From an uncultured Flavobacterium sp. (GTDB lineage: Bacteria; Bacteroidota; Bacteroidia; Flavobacteriales; Flavobacteriaceae): DNA of 64,000 nucleotides. Made by a program: the position numbers and the translations under genes. The notes below the pieces were generated by a model. The model was not told the DNA's origin. It made no database searches and worked only from the letters and a program-made list of their open reading frames with translations. The stretch spans positions 111,420 to 175,419 of the forward strand of contig CALTVC010000007.1 of the NCBI GenBank assembly GCA_943912855.1, in the 5' to 3' direction. Of this stretch, positions 8,773-15,505 are shown in pieces (the stretch's first letter is position 1; each line of letters begins with the position of its first letter).

Positions 8773-8847
8773 ATGAAAATATTAGCGGTAATAGTTGTGT
8801 TGGTATTCATCATTGTTGGAATTGGTACTCACTATGAAAATGATTAA
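8773..8847 (+). CDS. 24-residue membrane peptide
   Basis: An open frame encodes MKILAVIVVLVFIIVGIGTH plus four residues: one transmembrane helix and a short polar tail. Two-base spacers on both sides fit the operon spacing exactly, which favours translation. Too short for any family call. Confidence 0.45.
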   Translation: MKILAVIVVLVFIIVGIGTHYEND

Positions 8848-8849
8848 CC

Positions 8850-9152
8850 ATGCCGGCACAACGCTCACCTAACAGGCTCTATGCCGAGATTAACCTTACC
8901 TACATTATCCATGTGTACGAGTACCTGGACACAGTGGAAATCCCCGACGGAAACGGCAGGAAAACCAAGATTAACCGCTACAAAAACCAACAGATAGTAT
9001 CGGCAAAGACCTTATCAAAGTTCATTCATGGTAAAACGCTTACAACCGCACCTGATGGACGTTCGATCATTCATCAAAAGGATATGAAGCGTTACCGCGA
9101 TAAACTGCTACGTGATGGTATTGATTACCCTGTACAATTTAATAACGAATAG
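8850..9152 (+). CDS. Small early basic protein
   Basis: 100 aa, basic, with a mixed fold and two helical segments (AKTLSKFIHGKTL and KDMKRYRDKLLRDG). It sits 2 bp from both neighbours. It could bind DNA but shows no recognised motif. Confidence 0.6.
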   Translation: MPAQRSPNRLYAEINLTYIIHVYEYLDTVEIPDGNGRKTKINRYKNQQIVSAKTLSKFIHGKTLTTAPDGRSIIHQKDMKRYRDKLLRDGIDYPVQFNNE

Positions 9153-9154
9153 AT

Positions 9155-9376
9155 ATGATAAGTAAGACATTGAAAAAAATAGCGGGAGTGCTTATAAGTC
9201 TAATAGCATTACTAATGATGATTTTTGGACTAGTGTATGATCCTAGCATAACCTTTAGTGCTAACACACAAAACACAATATTATTTATTGGTGGAATCTT
9301 GTATGTAATTGTGGCGATAGCGTTGCTGTTACTGGGCTTTGCTTTTTTCTCTAACGGTAACACTGATGACAAATGA
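9155..9376 (+). CDS. Two-TM membrane protein
   Basis: 73 aa with two hydrophobic helices (residues about 7-26 and 41-66) joined by a polar loop and ending in a short polar tail. It lies in the early operon, 2 bp after its neighbour and overlapping the next gene by 4 bp. Function unknown. Confidence 0.6.
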   Translation: MISKTLKKIAGVLISLIALLMMIFGLVYDPSITFSANTQNTILFIGGILYVIVAIALLLLGFAFFSNGNTDDK

Positions 9377-9771
9377 AAATAACAGAACAACATAAAATAC
9401 ACTACTTCGTAAAAGAAGATTATAGAGGCCATTTTTACAGTATTGAATTGTATTGCTTCTTTGAAATATCGCAGCGTGATGATACTTCTGACTTTAGACA
9501 GATTGAAAAGGTGCGGCTATTCTACAGCAAGGATATGCAAGCAAATGAGGTTGGATGGTTTGAAATAGATTTTGGTAAGGGTACGTGTATGGGTTCTTTG
9601 GCAAAAACGGCCAAAGAACTTACTGAAACCTACACCCGTGATGTTGATATTTACAACTACAAAGTAGCCACTCAGGAAGAATACCTGGTATTGCGCGCTA
9701 AAGCGTTTGAGATTTATAATAAACAAACCTGTATCGACTTTGATACGCTAAAGATAGGGGAGGAGTTTTAG
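9373..9771 (+). CDS. Early hypothetical protein
   Basis: 132 aa, acidic and beta/alpha mixed, with no signal or membrane segments. It overlaps the previous gene (ATGA at 9373) and precedes the methyltransferase by 3 bp. No family recognised. Confidence 0.6.
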   Translation: MKITEQHKIHYFVKEDYRGHFYSIELYCFFEISQRDDTSDFRQIEKVRLFYSKDMQANEVGWFEIDFGKGTCMGSLAKTAKELTETYTRDVDIYNYKVATQEEYLVLRAKAFEIYNKQTCIDFDTLKIGEEF

Positions 9772-9774
9772 GGT

Positions 9775-10557
9775 ATGATATTAACCAGGCTAGGAAATAA
9801 ACGAAGATTGGCTGCTAAAATTTACCCCCTATTCCCACCACATAAGATGCGAATTGAACTGTTCTTCGGTGCTGGGGGTAGCTTTTTCTATATGCCTAAA
9901 CCTAAATACGCTATTCTTAATGACCTTGACAATGATGTTACTAATCTTTACTTAGTGGTCCTGAATGATAGGAAAAGGCTTGAACGTGAAATCGAATTAA
10001 TGCCAATCTCTCAAGGTCTAGTAGCATACTGGAAAAACAAACAGGAAACAGATCCGGTTAAAAAGGCTTTGCGGTTTCTGCTTTTATCAAATTTCACTTA
10101 CCTGGGTAAAGGTGATACATTGCGTTTAGGGCTTGACAACACAAAGAAACTACTGCTAGAAAGAATTGAACCTACCTTCGAATACCTTAGTCATACCAAG
10201 TTAATGAATGCCGATTTTAGAGATGTCATCCGGCAAATTAGTTTCAGTGAAGGGCTTAATGACAAAAAAGATTCATTCTGTTACCTTGATCCGGTTTATC
10301 TTGATACAGAACACTATTATCAAGTTCCTGAATGGACAGAAAAGGACACCATTGATTGTATGAATTTAATGCTTACCAGTGGCATACGTAGCGCTATGAG
10401 TGAATTTGACCATCCTTTTGTAATTGATGCCGCTAGAGATAGAGGGCTTAATATTATAGAAGTTGGTGAACGTAAAAATATAAAAAAACGAAGTACAGAG
10501 ATTCTTATCACTAATTATCATCAGCCAAAATTAAGTTCTCAACAAATTTTGTTTTAA
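9775..10557 (+). CDS. D12-class DNA adenine-N6 methyltransferase
   Basis: 260 aa, the usual length for Dam/D12 enzymes. Near the N-terminus LTRLGNKRRL fits the substrate-binding start of the family. The AdoMet motif ELFFGAGGSFFY follows at about residues 28-39, and ILNDLDNDVTNLY is the acidic motif. The catalytic motif IV reads CYLDPVYLD, so the usual DPPY is DPVY here. The change is conservative but could matter for activity. The enzyme would methylate adenines in the element's DNA, plausibly to evade host restriction. It is the last gene of the early operon. Confidence 0.85.
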   Translation: MILTRLGNKRRLAAKIYPLFPPHKMRIELFFGAGGSFFYMPKPKYAILNDLDNDVTNLYLVVLNDRKRLEREIELMPISQGLVAYWKNKQETDPVKKALRFLLLSNFTYLGKGDTLRLGLDNTKKLLLERIEPTFEYLSHTKLMNADFRDVIRQISFSEGLNDKKDSFCYLDPVYLDTEHYYQVPEWTEKDTIDCMNLMLTSGIRSAMSEFDHPFVIDAARDRGLNIIEVGERKNIKKRSTEILITNYHQPKLSSQQILF

Positions 10558-10732
10558 AGAGAAACTAAATCTTCTTGTTCCGTATTTTGTCTTGTTTCTT
10601 CTAGTGTTGTTCTCTTGTTTACTTTACTACGCTTGTTGCCTTTTTTGTTTCTTAGCTTCTTTCGTTTTTTGCTTCTCCGGTTCTTGCTCTTCTTTCTGTT
10701 GTTGTAGTTGTTGTAGTTTTAAATATTTTAAT
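10558..10732. other. Pyrimidine-rich spacer, no gene
   Basis: After the methyltransferase stop the plus strand is strongly T/C-rich. On the minus strand one frame is open and Lys/Arg/Asn-rich, but it has no start codon and a stop lies immediately upstream. I see no supported gene. Confidence 0.5.
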
Positions 10733-10740
10733 TATCTTTG
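10711..10740 (+). promoter_or_regulatory. Bacteroidetes-type promoter
   Basis: TTG at 10711-10713, a 19-bp spacer, and TATCTTTG at 10733-10740 (consensus TAnnTTTG). The predicted transcript starts near 10747 and runs into a hairpin CCCACC/GGTGGG (10761-10778), a tiny reading frame and then the terminator at 10971. Confidence 0.65.
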
Positions 10741-10746
10741 TACCCA

Positions 10747-10996
10747 ATAACAACAACAAACCCACCGATTAAGGTGGGAATGCTGAAGTTAAAGCTAATT
10801 AAGGTTCTCGACCCCTTAAGTAGCGGATTGACATTACTTGGTCTTGTTATTCTCTGTATGCATCATGTAATGCATTGTTAACAGACTTACAAGAATTCCA
10901 AAAGCATGGTCAATCATTTCTAGAGTTTCCATCATATGTGGATTTTAAAAATGAAAAAATTAAATTAAGCCACGGTAGCAGCCGTGGTTTTTTTTG
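10747..10996 (+). ncRNA. Short transcript with 33-residue hydrophobic frame
   Basis: Bounded by the promoter above and the terminator at 10971-10996. Two bases after the 5' hairpin, an ATG at 10780 opens a frame to 10881 encoding MLKLKLIKVLDPLSSGLTLL plus 13 residues, with a hydrophobic centre. The opposite strand carries an overlapping 33-residue frame (10834-10935) and its own possible -7 box (10997-11004). The size and the two-strand arrangement recall type I toxin loci, but this could be a plain small RNA. Confidence 0.4.
10971..10996 (+). terminator. Hairpin terminator
   Basis: CCACGG / CCGTGG stem with a six-base loop followed by eight T. On the minus strand the same hairpin would lie directly after a TATATTTG box, so it may double as a 5' stabilising hairpin for the reverse transcript. 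Confidence 0.65.
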
Positions 10997-11223
10997 CAAA
11001 TATAAGTAGTTTTTCCGTACAGGTATTTTTTAGGTGCCACGGGTTATACCCATATTATCCACAAAAGTTTTACGAAGGTACAACCGAAATTTTGATTTAC
11101 AATAATCCTTAAATTTTCGGTACAAGTTGGCTGTCTTGGTCTAAAGATCAATTATGGCAAATATACTAATTTTCCCCGTTACATGCCAAGTTTTTGGATT
11201 AACAAAATTTAGAATATAACAAA

Positions 11224-11250
11224 AATGCCCGCTCATAACGAACGGGCATT
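11224..11250 (-). terminator. Terminator of lipoprotein gene
   Basis: AATGCCCG / CGGGCATT stem, with a T run on the minus strand. Stem and loop are repeated identically at 12895-12921, suggesting a duplicated transcript 3' end. The 11000-11220 stretch to its left holds no gene, only a near-perfect inverted repeat ACCGAAATTT / AAATTTTCGGT around 11090-11140. Confidence 0.7.
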
Positions 11251-11273
11251 TAGTTATATTTTAGTAATTGGTG

Positions 11274-12263
11274 TTACCACTGTAAAGAATAAGAACTGTA
11301 GTAGCCATTATACTCATAAGAGCCATTAACTGAAATACCGCTTTTAGCTGTATAAAAACCACCCCATGTAGTCATTTGTTTGCTAAGGGCTTTTCTTCTT
11401 TTACGTTTTACGCCACTTGCACCTGAGTTAACTACGTTATCACATTTACCTGCTGCGTAAAGGTTAGCCTGTACACCTACACCCAGTTTGGTGCGGTATC
11501 TTTTCCATCCGCTACTTAGTTTCCTATAGCTTATAACTCTCACTTTAGTTTTACAGTAAGAAGGGAAAGACCTTATGGTGGCAATTCGTTTAACTTTCTT
11601 CGCGTTGTTTATATATTCAACCCAGCTGTGGCTGCTTTTCCAGCTTTTGCAACTTCCGCCTGTCGCGGTAACACTAAAGCTACCGGTCTGAACGTATGAA
11701 CTATTGTACACGGTGTAACCATCAAGATTAAACCTGAAGATTTCACCGGCCACCATTACTTCCTGATTGTTATTTAATAAAGATAATTCTTCATCAGCAA
11801 ACAGGTACTTTGCATCCGGGTCTTTATTGTCATCCAGTACATCGTCTGCAAGGTAGGCACTTTCTTGTGCATAATAAGTTTTACGCAACGAATTTGTAAA
11901 ACCCAGGTTGTTTTCAAAATCAACCAAAACCTTGTCTACATTATAGGCTGTTTGATCTTCAAGAGTATTCAGCGCATCATCTGTCATACTTTCTTTACCG
12001 GCTAACCAGCGATCATCATAGTCATCTACCTTTTCTTCAAGTGTTGTTACCGTTTCCTCGAACTCTGTCCAGGAATCAAAAGACAGCATGGTACTACTTA
12101 ATGAAACCCTTGAGTTTGGAGAAGCAGGAGCCGTAATGGTAACTTTGTGTACTCCAAGTGCTGAAGCAGCATCCTGTCCGTTTGTAATTGTTGAATCTTC
12201 TGAGCAGCTTACTGCGATTAGGGCAAAAGAAAGCCCGAAAAATTTAAGTGAAAAATTTTTCAT
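11274..12263 (-). CDS. Secreted lipoprotein of unknown function
   Basis: 329 aa. The N-terminus is a lipoprotein signal (LSFALIAVSC) with the lipobox cysteine at residue 20, followed by SEDS, a typical Bacteroidetes surface lipoprotein start. Residues 60-150 are acidic and helical. The C-terminal half is basic and aromatic/serine-rich and contains four of the cysteines (CKSWKSSHSWV, FPSYCKTK, AAGKCDNVV), suggesting a disulfide-stabilised beta domain. It stands alone as a monocistronic cargo gene between the early and late operons, so a lysogenic-conversion surface protein is plausible. No family recognised. Confidence 0.75.
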   Translation of the reverse strand: MKNFSLKFFGLSFALIAVSCSEDSTITNGQDAASALGVHKVTITAPASPNSRVSLSSTMLSFDSWTEFEETVTTLEEKVDDYDDRWLAGKESMTDDALNTLEDQTAYNVDKVLVDFENNLGFTNSLRKTYYAQESAYLADDVLDDNKDPDAKYLFADEELSLLNNNQEVMVAGEIFRFNLDGYTVYNSSYVQTGSFSVTATGGSCKSWKSSHSWVEYINNAKKVKRIATIRSFPSYCKTKVRVISYRKLSSGWKRYRTKLGVGVQANLYAAGKCDNVVNSGASGVKRKRRKALSKQMTTWGGFYTAKSGISVNGSYEYNGYYSSYSLQW

Positions 12264-12749
12264 AAGTTTGTAATAGAATTAATTTTTATTATTTCGATCA
12301 ATTTTTGAGATAAGCCGGTACGTCACTACTGGCTTTCTCCTTTTTTAGGAGTTCCTGCTACATAGGCGGTAATTTTTAAATTAGATTATAAGAACAACTT
12401 GTCCGTAAGCGTCCTGCTACGGAGATAAAAACGTACTATGCTTTCTACTTGTTCTCTTAAAGAAAAGACTTTTTTGAGATGTTGGTTAAGCCAAATGTAT
12501 TGCTTTTTTTGAATAAACAACTAAAAATTTTAATATTTTTTTTGTAATATTAAAGCTACATTTTATGATTTAAGTATTTAATATTTAGCTACTTATTAAT
12601 TATAAATAGGTGAAACCCTATTTCTTGTATAGGGTTAAAACTAATGCTAAATTATTTCACTTCTGACTGGAATTAACCTATGTTTGTTTCAGGCTATACA
12701 TGTAATACAAACTGAAAGAGAAGGCTTTGTTTGACTATTGTATAATTGT
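12264..12749. promoter_or_regulatory. Long leader/promoter region of the lipoprotein gene
   Basis: AT-rich non-coding DNA. The part nearest the gene would be a leader that can fold. On the minus strand CCGTA/TACGG and GGAG/CTCC hairpins each contain or follow GTAGCAGGA, a 9-mer present twice (plus-strand positions 12353-12361 and 12412-12420). No known riboswitch consensus is recognised. The 12450-12749 part is AT-rich without visible features. Confidence 0.35.
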
Positions 12750-12839
12750 GCCGCACTTACTTCTATGGATATCTCCATGGGGATAAAGTAAAAGGATCAG
12801 CCTTCCCGGCATTATGCGTAATGCCGGGATGCCCGCGGC
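12750..12839. repeat. Structured intergenic element, copy A
   Basis: Closed by a GCCGC (12750-12754) / GCGGC (12835-12839) stem. The conserved word GTAAAAGGAT lies at 12788-12797, and TTAC before it can pair with GTAA. A long hairpin with CCCGGCATTA / TAATGCCGGG arms precedes the closing CCGCGGC. Copy B at 13690-13774 keeps the closing stem and the GTAAAAGGAT word but changes both arms of the inner hairpins. That is the signature of a conserved RNA structure or a mobile palindromic repeat. Transcribed strand unknown. Confidence 0.6.
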
Positions 12840-12892
12840 CTTATGTATCTGAATTCTTTTTATAGTACCTTGTTAATAAGCTTAAGTAACAA

Positions 12893-12977
12893 AAAATGCC
12901 CGCTCATAACGAACGGGCATTTTTAAAACCAACTAACCAAATAGCATTCCACGGAATGCAAATGAGTGGCAAAGATA
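12893..12977 (-). ncRNA. Small RNA candidate (hairpin, GGTTaGTTGG linker, terminator)
   Basis: Read on the minus strand: -7 box TATCTTTG (12970-12977), then a 5' hairpin GCATTCC/GGAATGC, a GGTTAGTTGG linker, and a terminator hairpin AATGCCCG/CGGGCATT with T run. There is no reading frame of note. The same order of parts recurs at 38080-38167, and in weaker form at 14615-14699. Expression is inferred. Confidence 0.55.
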
Positions 12978-13027
12978 CTATTTTCTTTCCTAACTTAAAT
13001 CGGCATTAACCAATAAGTATTTAGTTT

Positions 13028-13261
13028 ATGCCTACAGAAAACCACCAACAGGCGCAGCAATGCTACGAACTGCTACATGCACTTTTCATGGAATTTAACG
13101 ACAACGCGGAACACCTGGAAGCTCTGCATGAAATGTTTATCAGCTTCGTGGCAGATTACCGCCGTACCGATGAAGCCCATCAAAAGATTATTGCCACCTA
13201 CACCGCGCTTCGCTTAGTGCTGAAAGAAAGCGAAGCTATCTTCTCTGAACAACAATCCTAA
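13028..13261 (+). CDS. Small cargo protein with a truncated second copy nearby
   Basis: 77 aa, acidic, helical and histidine-containing (HQQAQQCYELLHALFMEFN). A GC-rich terminator follows directly. The last two thirds of the gene and the terminator are duplicated at 15295-15482 with only scattered, mostly synonymous changes, which supports past selection as a coding gene. Function unrecognised. Confidence 0.65.
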   Translation: MPTENHQQAQQCYELLHALFMEFNDNAEHLEALHEMFISFVADYRRTDEAHQKIIATYTALRLVLKESEAIFSEQQS

Positions 13262-13267
13262 GACCTT

Positions 13268-13285
13268 GCCCCGCTCCGGGGCTTC
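13268..13285 (+). terminator. Terminator of the small cargo gene
   Basis: GCCCCG / CGGGGC stem with a 3-base loop and a following T-rich stretch, 6 bp after the stop codon. Copied, with changes, after the duplicated fragment at 15470-15490. Confidence 0.65.
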
Positions 13286-13439
13286 TTTGTTGGTATAACT
13301 AATATAGGGCATTATATAGCTAAGTCATGTTTATCTTCATCAATTTGGTTATTCACTTGCAATGATTACTTATTACATAATTGCTTTAATTTTATCCTAT
13401 TATTAACTTTCGTTATAACCATCTTAAGATAATCCAGGA

Positions 13440-13560
13440 TACCTTTGTATAGTGTTTGTTTTAGTAGGCAAGGCAATAGTTTTGTACTTGCTATTACTTT
13501 TTTCATCTAACTATACTGATATTGTTTTAAGCCCTGTCTGTTCAAAGACGGGGCTTTACT
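13440..13560 (+). ncRNA. Small RNA candidate
   Basis: -7 box TACCTTTG at 13440-13447, a predicted transcript of about 105 nt with internal hairpins (GCAAG/CTTGC, AATAG/CTATT), and a strong terminator AAGCCC.GTCT / AGAC.GGGCTT at 13532-13556. No reading frame of note. The preceding 13286-13439 stretch shows nothing. Confidence 0.5.
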
Positions 13561-13689
13561 TTTAGTGATGGGTAAACACCTATAGGCAAAACACTTTGTA
13601 AATATCCTTTTTTAGGACTACCATTGTAAAATAATATAATTATAACCGTGTGAGAAGCGGTGCCTGATAGTTATTTTTAGTTTGTATTA

Positions 13690-13774
13690 GCCGCACATTA
13701 CCCCCAAGGAATAATAATGTAAAAGGATTAATTACCTCCACTTCACCCCCTTGTGATGTGGGGGTGACCGCGGC
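13690..13774. repeat. Structured intergenic element, copy B
   Basis: Same closing stem GCCGC / GCGGC as copy A and same GTAAAAGGAT word (13719-13728). Inner stems are ACATT/AATGT around the first loop and TCACCCCC/GGGGGTGA for the second hairpin. The inner stem sequences differ from copy A while pairing is kept. It overlaps a 63-codon minus-strand frame that I do not accept as a gene. Confidence 0.6.
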
Positions 13775-13871
13775 ATAAAAAAGAAAGGCCCTACAGCCAT
13801 ATTGGTGCAGAGCCATTTCCTCATTCTCCATTACAAATATATCGCAATGATTTCAAGTGCACTTTCGTGTG

Positions 13872-14312
13872 TTATATCCTGTTAGCTATTTTTGCTACTT
13901 TCCAGTAACGTATAACATCTGTAAGCAACTGTTCATATACTCTATAGTCGTTAGGTTTTGTGAAGTAACCCTGAATTGACAATTCATACGATTTCTTCAT
14001 AAAGTCCGTGTTATCGCCAGATGTCGTCAAGAAAACATATGGTACACATTTATCACGCAATTGTATGTCATCGAAAACAATCTGTCTTATTTCAAATCCA
14101 TTGAATTTTGGCATATTTATATCCGAAATTATTAAAAATGGTGAATCTGACATATTCTGAAGATAAGATAATGCTTCTTCGCTATCGCTGAAAGTAACCA
14201 CTTCATTCTTGTATTTATTCTTTTCAATGACGATTTCAAAGACTTCTCTAATTATATCTAAATCATCAATATCATCATCAATTACAATAATCTTTCCATC
14301 TAAATTCATCAA
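13872..14312 (-). CDS. Single-domain response regulator (REC)
   Basis: 146 aa, one receiver domain with no output domain. Acidic pocket near the N-terminus (VIDDDIDDLD), phospho-acceptor Asp in LIISDINMP, conserved Thr in VFLTTSG, and conserved Lys in YFTKPNDY. Stand-alone receivers of this type in Bacteroidetes usually work with cytosolic or hybrid kinases encoded elsewhere; no kinase is adjacent here. It is a monocistronic cargo gene whose role in the element is unclear. Confidence 0.85.
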   Translation of the reverse strand: MMNLDGKIIVIDDDIDDLDIIREVFEIVIEKNKYKNEVVTFSDSEEALSYLQNMSDSPFLIISDINMPKFNGFEIRQIVFDDIQLRDKCVPYVFLTTSGDNTDFMKKSYELSIQGYFTKPNDYRVYEQLLTDVIRYWKVAKIANRI

Positions 14313-14614
14313 GCATCATATTTTAAATTGATGACGAAGATAAGGAAAAATGCTTATGATAGGGAGTGATGTACGTTCTACAGATCATGATAAAAAAGCC
14401 TGAAGATAGATTGACTTAATATTCAATCTATTTTTCTATATTTATGTTTTGAATAAAGAGGGTGGCATTATCTGAATTAATCTTTTATTATTTATGGGAA
14501 ACAACATCTTGATTAATACGAAAATAACCACCCCAAAAACATTCAATATAAATGTATGAAAAATAAATATTAACATCTATTTAACAGTGTTAATATTTCA
14601 GATGTAGTTTAGTT
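14313..14614. other. AT-rich spacer with a hairpin
   Basis: No gene seen. A TAGATTGA / TCAATCTA inverted repeat followed by T (14405-14435) is a possible plus-strand terminator. A GGGTGG (14461) and a distant ACCACCCC (14527) could pair. Otherwise AT-rich. Confidence 0.4.
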
Positions 14615-14699
14615 AAAAATGAAAGCCCGTCGATTGACGGGCTTTCTATTGCTGAAATAATTTAAAAATCTATTCCCATAGATTAATGGTGCAAATATA
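14615..14699 (-). ncRNA. Small RNA candidate
   Basis: Minus strand: -7 box TATATTTG (14692-14699), an immediate 5' hairpin AATCTA/TAGATT (14667-14684), a short linker, then a strong terminator GAAAGCCCGTC/GACGGGCTTTC (14621-14646) with a T run. The order of parts is the same as at 12893-12977, but without the GGTTGG linker. Confidence 0.5.
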
Positions 14700-14804
14700 G
14701 TTAATTTAAAGTGATATTCTCATTTTAACACAACTTTAATTGTTGATTTACTAACTTAGTTGTATTGGGATTCTTTATATTTAATTATTATTTTTTTTGG
14801 GGGC

Positions 14805-14840
14805 AAAGGTTCTGTAACATTGTTGCAGAACCTTTTATTT
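14805..14840 (+). terminator. Hairpin before the 94-aa gene
   Basis: AAAGGTTCTG / CAGAACCTTT stem preceded by TTTTTTGGGGGCAA. A near-twin (AAGGCTCTAC / GTAGAGCCTT, preceded by TTTTTGGGGGTAA) lies after the same gene at 15226-15260. Because one twin lies upstream of the gene, it may end a short leader RNA or act as an attenuator. Confidence 0.5.
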
Positions 14841-14867
14841 GATATTTTTGCATAAACACTCCAGCAA

Positions 14868-15152
14868 ATGCCACTTAAAATAACACTAGAAGCTATCCTT
14901 AGTAATATTGGATGTAAAGATATTGAATACAGCGATTTTAAATTTCTCCAGGAACAATCTTTAATCGCACACTTAAATTTTAAAATTGATAACTATCCTG
15001 TAGAAATAATTATGTATTTTAAAGGTGATTCTTTGGGTATAAACTTCAGTTTAAATAATGCATCAAAGAGAGATGTCGACATTATAACAAGACAAATGAA
15101 AAATCATAAAGAATTACTAATCAATGATTTCAGACAATCAATAAAGTTTTAA
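14868..15152 (+). CDS. Hypothetical cargo protein
   Basis: 94 aa, alpha/beta (ITLEAILSNIGCKDIEYSDF, then a beta hairpin and a C-terminal helix with basic residues). No signal peptide or membrane segment. It is bracketed by twin hairpin terminators, so probably a single-gene cassette. No family recognised. Confidence 0.6.
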   Translation: MPLKITLEAILSNIGCKDIEYSDFKFLQEQSLIAHLNFKIDNYPVEIIMYFKGDSLGINFSLNNASKRDVDIITRQMKNHKELLINDFRQSIKF

Positions 15153-15225
15153 CATTTGTTGAATACTAGTTTTAGTTAAATTTGAATCGGGAAATCCAAC
15201 TTTATTTTAATAACTTTTTGGGGGT

Positions 15226-15260
15226 AAGGCTCTACGACAAATGTTGTAGAGCCTTTAATA
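15226..15260 (+). terminator. Terminator after the 94-aa gene
   Basis: AAGGCTCTAC / GTAGAGCCTT stem followed by TTAATATTTTT. Sequence and preceding G-run resemble the hairpin at 14805-14840. Confidence 0.6.
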
Positions 15261-15294
15261 TTTTTAGTATTTATTCTTATAACATAGTTTTATA

Positions 15295-15465
15295 GAATTC
15301 AATTACAATCCCGAACATCTGGAAGCCCTGCAGGAAATGTTTATCAGTTTCGTGGCAGATTACCGCCGTACCGATGAAGCCCATCAAAAGATTATTGCCA
15401 CCTACACCGCGCTTCGCTTAGTGCTGAAAGAAAGTGAAGCCATCTTCTCTGAACAACAATCCTAA
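15295..15465 (+). pseudogene. 5'-truncated duplicate of the 13028-13261 gene
   Basis: From GAATTC at 15295 to the TAA at 15463-15465 the sequence matches the 3' two thirds of the gene at 13028-13261. The frame is intact and most differences are silent, but the first third and the start codon are missing. An internal ATG at 15337 could give 42 residues at most. The following GC-rich terminator is copied too. Remnant of a tandem duplication or recombination. Confidence 0.75.
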
Positions 15466-15505
15466 GACCTTGCCCCGATCCGGGGCTTTTTATCGAATTG
15501 TCATC

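Noticed and set aside
10558..10732. Lys/Arg-rich minus-strand frame
   Set aside because: No start codon, and a stop lies immediately upstream; probably just a pyrimidine-rich tract.
13640..13831. 63-codon minus-strand frame
   Set aside because: It runs through structured element copy B, has implausible composition and no coupling to neighbours; the conserved feature there is the structure.
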